DNA of 64,000 nucleotides from Rhodobacteraceae bacterium NBU2976. GTDB lineage: Bacteria > Pseudomonadota > Alphaproteobacteria > Rhodobacterales > Rhodobacteraceae. Location: positions 496,001 to 560,000 of the forward strand of contig JALPRQ010000001.1 in NCBI GenBank assembly GCA_023630215.1. Direction: 5' to 3'. Below, piece by piece: positions 53,674 through 62,540 of this stretch. Below the pieces are notes generated by a model. The model ran no database searches and was not told the origin of the DNA. It was given only the letters and a program-made list of their open reading frames with translations. The position numbers and the translations under genes are program-made. How positions within the stretch are numbered: the first letter of the stretch is position 1; every line of letters starts with the position of its first letter.

Positions 53674-54773
53674 GCGGCCTCCCGTCGGTTGCGCATCATG
53701 ATGAACAGTTTTTCCAGCGGGTCACGGGTCATGCGATCCAGCGCGCCGGTAAAAATGATGATCAAGGCTTGAATAACCAATACCATCTCGCGGCTGATAT
53801 CGGGCATCTCCCACAGCAGTTCGAACCCCCCTTGGTTCAGCATGCCGAACAGCAGGCCAGCCAACACAATCCCAAAGGGATGATTGCGGCCCATCAGGGC
53901 CACGGCGATTCCCATGAATCCAGCGCCCTCGACAAACTCTTTGATCAAGCGTTCCTGTTCGCCCATCACGACATTAATCGCCAGCAATCCGGCCAATCCG
54001 CCGGAAATCAACATGGCGATAATCGTGACACGGACCGAGGATATCCCCGCATACGCCGTGGCTGATGGCGACCAGCCAAACGCCCGGATCTGATAGCCAA
54101 GGCGCGTTTTCCAAATCAGGATCCAGACCAGAAACGCGCAAACCAGCGCCAGAATGAAGCTGAAATTCGCCGGGGCGGATTTGGAAAACTCGATCCCGAA
54201 CGGGGCCAGCATTTCATGGAAGGTTGGCAAATGCGCCCCTTCACCAAAATTGCGGGTCTCGGCGTTTTGGGTTGTGGGGTCTTTCATCCAGCCATTCAGC
54301 AGGAACCCGATGATTGCCGCTGCGATGAAGTTGAACATGATCGTGGTGATCACGATATGGCTGCCGCGTTTAGCCTGAAGATACGCCGGGATCGCCGCCC
54401 ATGCCGCACCCAACGCCGCTGCGCCAAGGATCGCAAACGGTAGCGCCAACGTCCAATGAGGCCACGGCACTGCCAAAAGCACAATGGCTGCGCCAACCCC
54501 GCCCATAATGGCTTGTCCCTCGCCACCGATATTGAACAGTTTGGCGTGCATCGCGACGGCAAAGGCAAGTCCGGTAAAGATGAAGTTGGTGGCATAATAC
54601 ATCGTGTAACCGATGCCTGACGACGAGCCCAACGCCCCCTTCACCATGTAATACATCATATCTAATGGGTTTTGCCCAATGGCCATCACCACAAGACCCG
54701 CCGCGATAAAGGCTAGCGAGATATTGATCAGCGGCACCAGAATGACATCAGCCCAGCGTGGCATCTTATCCAT
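53670..54773 (-). CDS. ABC transporter permease, BMP-type nucleoside/sugar importer
   Basis: The first permease (367 residues, about ten helices). It has YATNFIFTGLAFAVAMHAKLFN followed by IGGEGQAIMGGVGAAIV, GSHIVITTIMFNFIAAAIIG and a cytoplasmic coupling loop IRAFGWSPSATAYAGISSVR. These match BPD_transp_2 permeases of the YufP/NupP type. Its start overlaps the ATPase stop by one base (TAATG). Confidence 0.93.
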   Translation of the reverse strand: MDKMPRWADVILVPLINISLAFIAAGLVVMAIGQNPLDMMYYMVKGALGSSSGIGYTMYYATNFIFTGLAFAVAMHAKLFNIGGEGQAIMGGVGAAIVLLAVPWPHWTLALPFAILGAAALGAAWAAIPAYLQAKRGSHIVITTIMFNFIAAAIIGFLLNGWMKDPTTQNAETRNFGEGAHLPTFHEMLAPFGIEFSKSAPANFSFILALVCAFLVWILIWKTRLGYQIRAFGWSPSATAYAGISSVRVTIIAMLISGGLAGLLAINVVMGEQERLIKEFVEGAGFMGIAVALMGRNHPFGIVLAGLLFGMLNQGGFELLWEMPDISREMVLVIQALIIIFTGALDRMTRDPLEKLFIMMRNRREAA

Positions 54774-56344
54774 TATGCCGCCCCCTTGCGTTCCGTGATC
54801 CCGGCCATCAGCAGGCCAAGGTCGCGCTCGTCCGTGTCGGCTGGCAGGCGCTCGCCCATGATCTGGCCGTCAAACATGACGGCGATGCGGTCGGACAGGG
54901 ACATGATCTCGTCCAGTTCTACGCTGACCAACAGGATCGCCTTGCCTTCATCGCGCAATTCGATGATGCGTTTGTGGATGAACTCGATCGCGCCGATATC
55001 AACGCCGCGGGTCGGTTGACCAATCAGCAGCAAGTCGGGATTGCGCTCGATCTCGCGGGCCAAAACGATCTTTTGTTGGTTGCCGCCTGAAAAATTCTTG
55101 GCCAAAAGTTTGGGGTTAGGCGGGCGAACGTCGAAACGTTCCATCATACCTGCCGTGACCTCTTTGATCTTGGCGTTATCCATCAGCAGGGCGTTTTTTT
55201 GGTATTCGGGTTCGTGGTGATAGCCGAATACGGCATTTTCCCACGCCGCATATTCCATAATCAGCCCTTCGGCCTGACGGTCCTCGGGCACATGGGCAAT
55301 GCCACGATGGCGGCGTGATTGACCGTCGGAATATTTGCCCGTCAGGTCGATCTCTTCCCCCTTCACTTCGATGCGGCCGGTGGCTTTCATGAAGCCGCCC
55401 AGAACCTCCAGCAATTCGGTCTGTCCGTTTCCGGCAACCCCGGCAATACCAAGGATTTCGCCCGCGCGAACCTCGAAGGATATGCCTTTGACACGTTCAA
55501 CCTTACTGTCGTCAACAACCCTCAGGTTTTCCACCTTCAAGATGGTTGCGCCCGGCGCGGCGGGTTTCTTATCGACCCGCAACAATACCTTGCGACCCAC
55601 CATGCGTTCCGCCAGATCCTCGGGCGAGGTGTCGGCAGTTTTGACGGTCGAGGTCATCTCACCACGTCGCATCACCGAAACCGTGTCAGTCACTTCCATG
55701 ATCTCGCGCAATTTGTGCGTAATCAGGATAATCGTCTTTCCCTGTTCCTTCAGCCCTTCAAGGATGCGGAACAAATGATCCGCCTCCGAAGGGGTCAGAA
55801 CCCCGGTGGGTTCGTCCAAGATCAGGATTTCCGCACTGCGATAGAGTGCTTTCAGGATTTCGACCCGCTGGTGTTGACCGACCGACAGGTCCTCCATCAC
55901 CGCATCCGGGTCCACGTTCAGTTCATATTCTTCGGCCAGCCGTTTCAACTCGCCCCGCGCCTTCGCGAGCGAGGATTTTAGCATCGGACCATCTTCGGCA
56001 CCCAGAATGATATTTTCCAGTACCGTGAATTTCTCGACCAGCTTGAAATGCTGGAACACCATCCCGATCCCGGCCGCGATGGCCTCTTGGCTATCGGTGA
56101 TGTTTTTCTTTTCCCCGTTGATGAATATCTCGCCAGCGTCAGCTTTGTAAAAGCCATAAAGGATCGACATCAGCGTGGATTTGCCCGCGCCGTTTTCGCC
56201 GATGATCCCGTGGATCGTGCCTTTTTTGACGGAAATGGAGATATCCTTGTTCGCCTGCACCGGGCCAAATGCCTTCGAGATGCCGCGAAGTTCAATAGCA
56301 GGGGCAGCCGTATCCGGCTGCCCCGTTTGTGTGTTCTCGCTCAC
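54773..56344 (-). CDS. ABC transporter ATP-binding protein with two ATPase domains (BMP-type system)
   Basis: The 523 residues are a fused pair of ABC ATPases like RbsA/YufO. Domain 1 has GENGAGKSTLMSILYG, LSVGQHQRVEILKAL and ILILDEPTGVLTP. Domain 2 has the degenerate Walker A IAGVAGNGQTELLEVLGG and FSGGNQQKIVLAREI, with QPTRGVDIGAIEF. Only the first Walker A looks classical, as is usual for the sugar class. It lies 11 bp downstream of the binding protein. Confidence 0.95.
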   Translation of the reverse strand: MSENTQTGQPDTAAPAIELRGISKAFGPVQANKDISISVKKGTIHGIIGENGAGKSTLMSILYGFYKADAGEIFINGEKKNITDSQEAIAAGIGMVFQHFKLVEKFTVLENIILGAEDGPMLKSSLAKARGELKRLAEEYELNVDPDAVMEDLSVGQHQRVEILKALYRSAEILILDEPTGVLTPSEADHLFRILEGLKEQGKTIILITHKLREIMEVTDTVSVMRRGEMTSTVKTADTSPEDLAERMVGRKVLLRVDKKPAAPGATILKVENLRVVDDSKVERVKGISFEVRAGEILGIAGVAGNGQTELLEVLGGFMKATGRIEVKGEEIDLTGKYSDGQSRRHRGIAHVPEDRQAEGLIMEYAAWENAVFGYHHEPEYQKNALLMDNAKIKEVTAGMMERFDVRPPNPKLLAKNFSGGNQQKIVLAREIERNPDLLLIGQPTRGVDIGAIEFIHKRIIELRDEGKAILLVSVELDEIMSLSDRIAVMFDGQIMGERLPADTDERDLGLLMAGITERKGAA

Positions 56345-56355
56345 CCGAGGAGTCC

Positions 56356-57357
56356 TTACTCGACCGGGCAGGAATTGTCGGATTCGTAGTTGTGGACTAC
56401 GATCGACCCGTCAATGATGCCTGCTTTTGCGGCTTCAACAGCCGCTGCGATCTCGTCGGTAAAGACGTCTGCGTTATACTCGTCAACAGCATAGTCGATA
56501 CCGCCGGTGGACGTGTCCATGACAACAACGCCGGTCGACAGCATGGTGCCCTCGGTGAAGGCTTCGTAAACTGCGTTATCAACGCGCTTCAGCATCGAAG
56601 TCAGAACCGAACCTGGGTGCAGGTAGTTCTGGTTGGAGTCAACGCCGACAGAGAAGATACCTTCGTCAGCGGCGGTTTGCAGAACACCAACACCGGTGCC
56701 GCCTGCCGCTGCATAAACAACGTCAGCGCCCTGTGCGATCTGCGCACGTGTCAGCTCGCCACCTTTAACCGGGTCGTTCCAAGCTGCGGGGGTGGTGCCG
56801 GTCATGTTCTGGATGACGGTTGCGTCGGGGTTAACCGATTTCACGCCCTGAACATAACCACAGGCAAATTTGCGGATCAGTGGAATGTCCATACCACCGA
56901 CGAAGCCTACAACGTCCGATTCAGACGCCATCGCGGCAGCCACACCAACAAGGTAGGAGCCTTCATGTTCCGAAAAAGCCACAACGCGGACGTTCGGCGC
57001 GTCAACATAGCCGTCAACGATCACGAATTTCGTGTCCGGGAAGTCCGGTGCAACGGTTTCCAGTGCGGACGAGAAGGCAAAGCCCGTCATCACGATCGGG
57101 TTTGCACCCTGTTCAGCAAAGCGGCGCAGCGCCTGTTCACGCTGTGCTTCCGAGGAAAGTTCAATCTCGCGGAACTCGCCACCGGTTTCTTCAGCCCAAC
57201 GCTGCGCACCGGTAAAGGCGGCTTCGTTGAAAGATTTATCGAATTTACCACCAAGGTCAAAAATGATGGCAGGATTTGCGCCATGTCCTTCGGCGAATGC
57301 TGTCGATGCGGCGGCTACAATAGCGGCAGCACCGAGGAGCGTTTTGATCAGTTTCAT
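56356..57357 (-). CDS. BMP family substrate-binding protein
   Basis: The 333-residue periplasmic protein (signal peptide 1-22, AAASTAFA) belongs to the BMP/PnrA-like family that binds purine nucleosides or related ligands. The typical start is AIIFDLGGKFDKSFNEAAFT, followed by NPIVMTGFAFSSALETVAPD, VGFVGGMDIPLIRKF and ADVVYAAAGGTGVGVLQTA. It heads the operon. GGGGAGAACC precedes ATG 57357 and a promoter candidate lies about 90-115 bp upstream. Confidence 0.95.
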   Translation of the reverse strand: MKLIKTLLGAAAIVAAASTAFAEGHGANPAIIFDLGGKFDKSFNEAAFTGAQRWAEETGGEFREIELSSEAQREQALRRFAEQGANPIVMTGFAFSSALETVAPDFPDTKFVIVDGYVDAPNVRVVAFSEHEGSYLVGVAAAMASESDVVGFVGGMDIPLIRKFACGYVQGVKSVNPDATVIQNMTGTTPAAWNDPVKGGELTRAQIAQGADVVYAAAGGTGVGVLQTAADEGIFSVGVDSNQNYLHPGSVLTSMLKRVDNAVYEAFTEGTMLSTGVVVMDTSTGGIDYAVDEYNADVFTDEIAAAVEAAKAGIIDGSIVVHNYESDNSCPVE

Positions 57358-57446
57358 AGGTTCTCCCCTTCTGGATCAATGCATTCAGTTTGCGGGGAAA
57401 AGGTGGTGAAATAACCCTGCCCCCTCAAAGCGGAATTACTGCACAT

Positions 57447-57475
57447 AGTAAAGGCGTCGAAGGCGCACTGGTCAA
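57447..57475 (-). promoter_or_regulatory. Candidate sigma-70 promoter of the BMP transporter operon
   Basis: On the minus strand TTGACC (57470-57475) and TTTACT (57447-57452) are 17 bp apart. It is the best promoter match in the 154-bp gap between rimI and the binding-protein gene and leaves a leader of about 85 nt. I see no riboswitch-like structure in that leader. Confidence 0.5.
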
Positions 57476-57511
57476 CGGTTATTTTGGCGCTTTGGAAGGG
57501 TTTCCGCTGGG

Positions 57512-57922
57512 TTAGATTGACCGGACCATGATAAGAGCGTTAATTTTTTGACCATTTGGTCCGATGTAATAGCCTTTTCGTGTCGCTCGCCGGGTAAATC
57601 CACTTGTCTCGTAAAGTGCGATGGCGGGGGTGTTCCCCTCTGCAACTTCCAGAAAAACCTCCTCTACCCCGTGACATTTCGCGGTTTCCAGCAGGGTCGC
57701 CATCAAACGGGACGCGATTCGTTGGCGGCGTTGGGCGGGATCGACGGCAATTGTCAGCAATTCTGCTTCGGGCCCTGCAATTCTGATCAGCGCAAATCCA
57801 CCTGACTCGACCAGCAGATGAACATTTGGGCTGTCAATCAGATCCGTAATCTCGGCCACCGACCAGGGGCGCGGGAAAACGAAACTTTGCTGATGGATGT
57901 CGGCCAGCTCCTTTGGCGTCAT
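57512..57922 (-). CDS. rimI: Ribosomal protein S18 alanine N-acetyltransferase RimI
   Basis: A 136-residue GNAT acetyltransferase. It has LLTIAVDPAQRRQRIASRLM (acetyl-CoA-binding motif A with the QRRQRIA loop), VFLEVAEGNTPAIALYETSGF and RRATRKGYY, as in RimI. RimI acetylates the N-terminus of S18 and often stands next to tsaB, as here, with a 4-bp overlap. A generic GNAT function is the alternative. Confidence 0.9.
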   Translation of the reverse strand: MTPKELADIHQQSFVFPRPWSVAEITDLIDSPNVHLLVESGGFALIRIAGPEAELLTIAVDPAQRRQRIASRLMATLLETAKCHGVEEVFLEVAEGNTPAIALYETSGFTRRATRKGYYIGPNGQKINALIMVRSI

Positions 57923-58533
57923 GGCAGGATCACCACCGGCGCTTCCGATGGCAATGCCGCATCCGCCTGCCGCAGGTAAAGCGGTTTTGGCCGCCCTAGG
58001 TCCATCCCGATCCGTGCCGCTGCAATTTTGGCGATGGTTGCCGGATCCGGGGCAACGGTGCCATCACCCAGATATCCCACCATATCCGCGTCGGTCGAGG
58101 CCTCGTAAATATCGGTCATTACTGGATCGTCTATCGCGATTCCGTCGTGAAAATCCTGCCAGAAAATCTGGTTGCGCCGCCCATCTAGCGTCACCCGGAT
58201 CGCGCCGGTTTTCGCGAAAGCAAGTGCCTCGAATGCGCTTACCCCGATTGCCGGTTTACCAAGCCCCAGTGCAATTCCGCGTGCTGCGGCAACGGATATC
58301 CGCACGCCGGTGAAATTCCCCGGCCCGATTCCGACACCAATTCCATCCAGTTCGTCCCAGCTGACACCAGCTTCCGCCAACACCTCATGGATCATCGGAA
58401 GCAACCGTTCCGCTTGACCTTTGCCCATCTCCTCGTCCTTGCTTGCTGCAATCGCGCCACGCAAAAGCAAAGCGACCGCGCAATGCGCGGTCGATGTATC
58501 AAACGCCAATATGGTCGGCTGTTCAGGCGGCAA
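57919..58533 (-). CDS. tsaB: tRNA t6A modification factor TsaB
   Basis: TsaB forms part of the complex making N6-threonylcarbamoyladenosine in ANN-decoding tRNAs. It is needed to assemble TsaD-TsaE. The 204 residues have TILAFDTSTAHCAVALLL, GIGPGNFTGVRISVAAARGI and GLGKPAIGVSAFEALAF, typical of the N-terminal ASKHA half. The C-terminal half is short and variable. It overlaps nfuA by 11 bp and rimI by 4 bp. Confidence 0.94.
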   Translation of the reverse strand: MPPEQPTILAFDTSTAHCAVALLLRGAIAASKDEEMGKGQAERLLPMIHEVLAEAGVSWDELDGIGVGIGPGNFTGVRISVAAARGIALGLGKPAIGVSAFEALAFAKTGAIRVTLDGRRNQIFWQDFHDGIAIDDPVMTDIYEASTDADMVGYLGDGTVAPDPATIAKIAAARIGMDLGRPKPLYLRQADAALPSEAPVVILP

Positions 58534-59083
58534 CGGGTCGAACCTCGGTGACCTCGGGGATATAATGCCGCAACAGGTTCTCGATCCCCATCTTCAGTGT
58601 CATGGTCGAGGACGGACAGCCCGCGCAGGCCCCCTGCATATGCAGATAAACCACCCCGCGGTCAAACCCGTGGAAGGTAATGTCACCACCGTCCTGCGCC
58701 ACTGCCGGGCGAACACGGGTATCCAGTAAATCCTTAATCTGATTTACAATTTCCTCATCCGGGCCATCATGTGCGGCATGGCCGACCGTGCCAGTCTCGT
58801 CACCCATTACTGGCTGACCGGATTGGTAATGCTCCATGATCGCCCCCAGAATCGCGGGTTTGATATGTGACCAATCAACCGCTTCGTCTTTGGTCACCGT
58901 CACGAAGTCCGGCCCAAAGAATACGCCCGTGACTCCGTCCACATCAAATACGCGGCTGGCCAATGGCGAGGATCCGGCCGCCTCTATCGATGGAAAGTCC
59001 GCCGTTCCTGCGTTCAGCACGGCCTGACCGGGCAGGAATTTCAAGGTCGCGGGATTTGGTGTGGATTCTGTCTGGATAAACAT
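58523..59083 (-). CDS. nfuA: Nfu-type iron-sulfur carrier
   Basis: The 186 residues have an Nfu N-terminal domain (MFIQTESTPNPATLKFLPGQ) and a C-terminal NifU-like domain with the cluster-binding CxxC in LHMQGACAGCPSSTMTL, plus VAQDGGDITFHGFDRG. Such proteins carry or repair Fe-S clusters, which fits the many Fe-S enzymes in the window (SdhB, QueG). It heads the nfuA-tsaB-rimI unit. Family call from motifs. Confidence 0.94.
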   Translation of the reverse strand: MFIQTESTPNPATLKFLPGQAVLNAGTADFPSIEAAGSSPLASRVFDVDGVTGVFFGPDFVTVTKDEAVDWSHIKPAILGAIMEHYQSGQPVMGDETGTVGHAAHDGPDEEIVNQIKDLLDTRVRPAVAQDGGDITFHGFDRGVVYLHMQGACAGCPSSTMTLKMGIENLLRHYIPEVTEVRPVAA

Positions 59084-59228
59084 GATCAGCCCTTTCGATA
59101 TGTCATCAAAATGTGCCTCCTGACTGAAAAAGTCAAGTTATCTGGAAGCGTTCTAAAAACAACTTTGATTGACCCGCATCAAGGACCTGTCACACACGGC
59201 TGATATATTGGCAGAAGGAGGACAGATC

Positions 59229-59741
59229 ATGCAAACCAATGCGATTCCGGTCTGGGACATGACCGACAACCCCACCAATTGCTGCCCCCGCTTCAAGCCC
59301 GAGGGGTGGGATAGGCAGCATATTCACATGAAAGACAAGCTGTTTGTACGTGCGCAAACCCGATCAATCATGCATGTGCCGGTCAATATGGGAAAGGTGT
59401 TCGCGGATGTTTTGGCCGACATAGCGGCAAATGACGCTGCCGATCCCACCTCGCCAATCACGCTTAGTCGTGAAATTTCGTCTTGGAAATCGGAACATCT
59501 CTTTGCCGTTTCGAAACCCGTTCCCGGTCATGAAATGGTAAAGATATCCGGTGATTTCCTGACCCGCGTTTTCGAAGGATCGTTCCGCGATATGCCTGAT
59601 TGGTGTGACCAGCTTGCCGACAGTGTCGAGGCATCGGGATACAAACAAGGGCGGCAGTATTTCTTCTATACGACCTGTCCGAAATGCGCCAAGGAATATG
59701 GTGAAAACTATGTTGTTGGGTTTGGGGAAACATTAACCTAA
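59229..59741 (+). CDS. Conserved hypothetical hydrolase-like protein with Cys pairs
   Basis: A 170-residue cytoplasmic protein I cannot assign. Near the start there is NPTNCCPRFKPEGWDRQHIH, and near the end TTCPKCAKEYGENYVVGFG. These four Cys (a CC pair and a CxxC pair) with nearby His could bind a metal. The middle is helical with SREISSWKSEHLFAVSKPVP. The start at 59229 follows AGAAGGAGGAC; a longer frame from 59169 is less likely. It is divergent from nfuA. Confidence 0.72.
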   Translation: MQTNAIPVWDMTDNPTNCCPRFKPEGWDRQHIHMKDKLFVRAQTRSIMHVPVNMGKVFADVLADIAANDAADPTSPITLSREISSWKSEHLFAVSKPVPGHEMVKISGDFLTRVFEGSFRDMPDWCDQLADSVEASGYKQGRQYFFYTTCPKCAKEYGENYVVGFGETLT

Positions 59742-59783
59742 GGCGGACGGCATTTCCTACTTGTCAAACTTGGCAGGCAAGGT

Positions 59784-60347
59784 ATGCCTTCTGCCATGAT
59801 ACCATCCAAACCTTTTTACTATCTTCGCCACGGGCAAACCGACTGGAATCGTGACCTCCGCTGGCAAGGGCAGACGGATGTTCCGCTAAACGACACCGGA
59901 CGACAACAAGCCGAGGACGCCCAGAAGTGCTTGGTCGGTTTGCCGATCACACATCTGGTTTCCAGCCCGCTGTCCCGTGCCCGGGAAACAGCGGATATTG
60001 TGAACGCAGTGTTGGGTCTACCGATCACCGATCACCCCGGATTGATGGAGGTCGGGTTTGGCGTGATGGAGGGATCGCATCACAGCCTAGGCGATTATAC
60101 CAACCGCTGGCGGACCGAGGGCTATACGCCCGATGGAGCCGAAAGTTTTGCCGTTTTCACCGACCGTGTTTTGACGACCCTCGCGCAGTTGCTGCATGCC
60201 GATGGCACGCCATTGATCGTTGCGCATGGCGGGGTATTTTGGCCGATTCAGGACGCTTTGGGGTTGGCGGTTAATGGTAACCTGCCGAACGCCCGTCCGG
60301 TGATGGTTTACCCCACCGAACAGGGTTGGGATTGGGCCACACTCTGA
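59784..60347 (+). CDS. Histidine phosphatase family protein (phosphoglycerate mutase-like)
   Basis: A 187-residue protein with the phosphohistidine motif YYLRHGQTDWNRDLRWQGQT (RHG), LSRARETADIVN with the second conserved Arg, and the proton-donor EVGFGVMEG. LIVAHGGVFW has the second His. It would remove phosphate from a small metabolite or phosphoprotein, but family members vary widely. ATG 59784 is preceded by GGCAGGCAAGG; ATG 59796 is possible. No operon context. Confidence 0.88.
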   Translation: MPSAMIPSKPFYYLRHGQTDWNRDLRWQGQTDVPLNDTGRQQAEDAQKCLVGLPITHLVSSPLSRARETADIVNAVLGLPITDHPGLMEVGFGVMEGSHHSLGDYTNRWRTEGYTPDGAESFAVFTDRVLTTLAQLLHADGTPLIVAHGGVFWPIQDALGLAVNGNLPNARPVMVYPTEQGWDWATL

Positions 60348-60431
60348 TGCGCTGAAACCCGCGCCTGTCGTGAATTCCGGATTGCATCCCCTGCGTTTTC
60401 CCGCCACGCTTTGCATAAAATGGGGCAAAAC

Positions 60432-61430
60432 ATGAAGATTTTCATCACCGGAGCATCTGGATTTGTCGGCGGTGCCGCGGCGCGGCATTTGGCCAAGGAC
60501 CATCAGGTGTTTGCCATGTCCCGGTCCGAGGAAAGCGACGCAAAGATCCGCGAAACCGGGGCTGTGCCGATCCGCTCGTCACTGAACAATGTCACCACGG
60601 ACCATCTGTCTGGATGTGATGCTGTGATCCATGCGGCAGCATATGTCGAGGAGTGGGGGCCGGACTCGATGTTTGAATCGCTTAATGTCGATGGAACCAA
60701 ACAACTTCTGGAAACCGCCAATCGGGCTGCGGTCAAACGGTTCATCCATATCTCGACCGAGGCCGCATTGTTCCACGGCCAGCATATGCACGATATCGAC
60801 GAAAACTATCCGTTGGCGCTGACCTCTCCCTTTCCCTATTCGCGCACCAAGGCAAAGGCGGAAAAATATGTGCGCAGCTTTCAAGGATTGACCCAAACGA
60901 TATCCCTTCGCCCCAGAATGATCTGGGGACCGGGGGACCAGACGATCCTTCAGGCGGTCAAAGATATGGTCGCGCAAAAAAAATTCCTGTGGATCAATGG
61001 TGGAGAGGCGATGACCTCCTCGACCCATATCGACAATCTTATTCATGGGATCGAATTGGCGCTGACCCAAGGCGTGCAGGGCGCTGTATATTTCTTGACA
61101 GATGGCAAGCCGATGCGATTTCGCGATTTCCTCACCGCTTATCTGGCGACCGAGGGGATAGCGCTCCCCGACAAGTCCCTTCCCGGGGGCGTTGTCCGTT
61201 TCCTCGCCATGGTGATGGAAAAAATCTGGAAGTTGTTCGGTATAAAGTCCCAACCGCCGATCACCCGTTTCACCGCTGCGATCATGAGCCGTGATTGCAC
61301 CATTCGCGATGACCTTGCGCGGCGTGAACTGGGGTATCAGCCGATTTTGACGGTCGAAGAAGGCATGCAAAGCCTATCCCGTGGCACGTCATCGCCACAA
61401 ATGAAACCAACAGATAATTTACCAGAGTAA
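60432..61430 (+). CDS. NAD(P)-dependent sugar-epimerase-like oxidoreductase (extended SDR)
   Basis: A 332-residue extended SDR. The Rossmann motif is KIFITGASGFVGGAAARHLA, the second dinucleotide motif is DAVIHAAAYVEEW and the active site is HISTEAALFHGQ plus PFPYSRTKAKAEKYV (Tyr-x3-Lys). LRPRMIWGPGDQTIL follows. The closest known families are 3-beta-hydroxysteroid dehydrogenase-like or sugar epimerases. The start at 60432 follows GGGGCAAAAC. A 64-bp convergent gap with two palindromes separates it from the stress protein. Confidence 0.85.
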   Translation: MKIFITGASGFVGGAAARHLAKDHQVFAMSRSEESDAKIRETGAVPIRSSLNNVTTDHLSGCDAVIHAAAYVEEWGPDSMFESLNVDGTKQLLETANRAAVKRFIHISTEAALFHGQHMHDIDENYPLALTSPFPYSRTKAKAEKYVRSFQGLTQTISLRPRMIWGPGDQTILQAVKDMVAQKKFLWINGGEAMTSSTHIDNLIHGIELALTQGVQGAVYFLTDGKPMRFRDFLTAYLATEGIALPDKSLPGGVVRFLAMVMEKIWKLFGIKSQPPITRFTAAIMSRDCTIRDDLARRELGYQPILTVEEGMQSLSRGTSSPQMKPTDNLPE

Positions 61431-61431
61431 T

Positions 61432-61454
61432 TTTGTTATCATTTTGATAACAAA
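61432..61454. repeat. 23-bp perfect inverted repeat
   Basis: TTTGTTATCA (61432-61441) and TGATAACAAA (61445-61454) form perfect arms of ten bases around TTT. It starts two bases after the stop of the SDR gene. It is AT-rich, without the GC stem of a terminator, so it looks more like a protein-binding site or weak hairpin. It lies in a gap where two genes converge. Confidence 0.55.
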
Positions 61455-61468
61455 GGAAATAGCTTCAG

Positions 61469-61482
61469 TTGCCACGTGGCAA
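61469..61482. repeat. 14-bp perfect palindrome
   Basis: TTGCCACGTGGCAA is a perfect palindrome centred on CACGTG, 15 bp from the previous inverted repeat and 13 bp before the stop of the universal-stress gene on the minus strand. It has no loop or U-run, so it is not a terminator. Two perfect palindromes within 64 bp is more than I would expect. Confidence 0.55.
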
Positions 61483-61494
61483 TTGACCGTCGGA

Positions 61495-61953
61495 TCAACT
61501 GATTTCGTAGATGCGTTCCTTGGTCAATCCACCTGGAACGACCGTGATGGGCACGGACAGGGTTCCCGAATGACGGGCAACCAGTTGTGACACAAGCGGG
61601 CCGGGACCTTCGCCCGATGCGCCAGCGCCCAACACCAGAACACCCACCTCTGGGTCGGCTTCGATTTGCGCCAGAACCTCGGTCGCTTTCTCGCCTTCGC
61701 GGATCACCAGCTCGGGATCGATATTCTCGTTGTCCCGCATCCATTTTGCAAAAATCTCGAAATGTGCCTCTATCCGTTCGCGGGCTTCTTGACGCATGGC
61801 CTCGCCTACGCCGATCCAATGCTGAAATTCCTCGGGCGCGATGATGCCCAATATTTCAACCCCGCCTCCGGTTTTCTTGGCGCGGATGGCCGCAAAGCGA
61901 AGCGCATTCAGGAATTCCGGACTTTCGTCCATGACCACAAGAAACTTACGCAT
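61495..61953 (-). CDS. Universal stress protein family protein
   Basis: The 152 residues match the UspA fold: MRKFLVVMDESPEFLNALRF at the N-terminus (the first beta strand and helix with the ATP-binding Asp), DPEVGVLVLGAGASGEGPGP near the phosphate loop, and VPITVVPGGLT at the end. Usp proteins bind ATP or act in stress survival. ATG 61953 is chosen because GGGAG lies upstream; the longer frame from 61998 has no ribosome-binding site. Confidence 0.9.
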   Translation of the reverse strand: MRKFLVVMDESPEFLNALRFAAIRAKKTGGGVEILGIIAPEEFQHWIGVGEAMRQEARERIEAHFEIFAKWMRDNENIDPELVIREGEKATEVLAQIEADPEVGVLVLGAGASGEGPGPLVSQLVARHSGTLSVPITVVPGGLTKERIYEIS

Positions 61954-62045
61954 TGTCTGACTCCCTTTGGGGGATAATCCCCGGTTTGTGACCTTCACGC
62001 AACTGTCTGTTGACGGAAAGAGGCAATCGGGCCAGCATCCAAGAT

Positions 62046-62540
62046 ATGTTTCGCGTGCTACCGTTCAATGAGAGCTATTGGAACGAAGTTTGGTCTCTGC
62101 TGGAGCCGGTCTTTCGTGCCGGAGATACCTATGGCGTTTCCACCGACATCACAAAAACAGATGCATACCGGATGTGGATCGAATTGCCCGCCGCCACTTT
62201 TGTTACCCTTGGCGTAAAGAACGAGGTGCTGGGTACGTTTTACATTAAACCCAACGTCGCTGGTCCGGGCTCGCATGTCTGTAATTGCGGGTATGTGGTT
62301 GCGGACGCGGCACGCGGGCAGGGCATAGCGTCGATGATGTGCGAGTTTTCCCAAAACGAAGCGCGCCAGATGGGGTTTACGGCGATGCAGTTCAATTTCG
62401 TCGCCTCGACCAATGTCGGGGCGGTTGGCCTGTGGCAGAAACATGGGTTCGAAATCGTCGGGACATTGCCCGCCGCATTTCAGCATCCCGCGCAGGGGTT
62501 TGTGGATGCGTATGTAATGTTTAAGGATTTACGAGACTAG
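62046..62540 (+). CDS. GNAT family N-acetyltransferase
   Basis: A 164-residue GNAT enzyme. The acetyl-CoA motif is CGYVVADAARGQGIASMMCE (the RGQGIA loop), followed by AMQFNFVASTNVGAVGLWQKH and a short PAAFQHPAQGF end. The substrate is unknown. ATG 62046 is the likely start; a TTG 36 bp earlier gives a longer frame. It is divergent from the stress-protein gene. Confidence 0.85.
   Translation: MFRVLPFNESYWNEVWSLLEPVFRAGDTYGVSTDITKTDAYRMWIELPAATFVTLGVKNEVLGTFYIKPNVAGPGSHVCNCGYVVADAARGQGIASMMCEFSQNEARQMGFTAMQFNFVASTNVGAVGLWQKHGFEIVGTLPAAFQHPAQGFVDAYVMFKDLRD

Noticed and set aside
56329-57414. 361-codon plus-strand frame opposite the BMP binding protein
   Set aside because: The minus-strand gene has a signal peptide, family motifs and a promoter; the antisense product is Cys/Arg/Gly-rich noise.
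57358-57511. A purine riboswitch in the leader of the BMP transporter
   Set aside because: I looked for the conserved purine-aptamer core and paired arms on the minus strand and did not see them.
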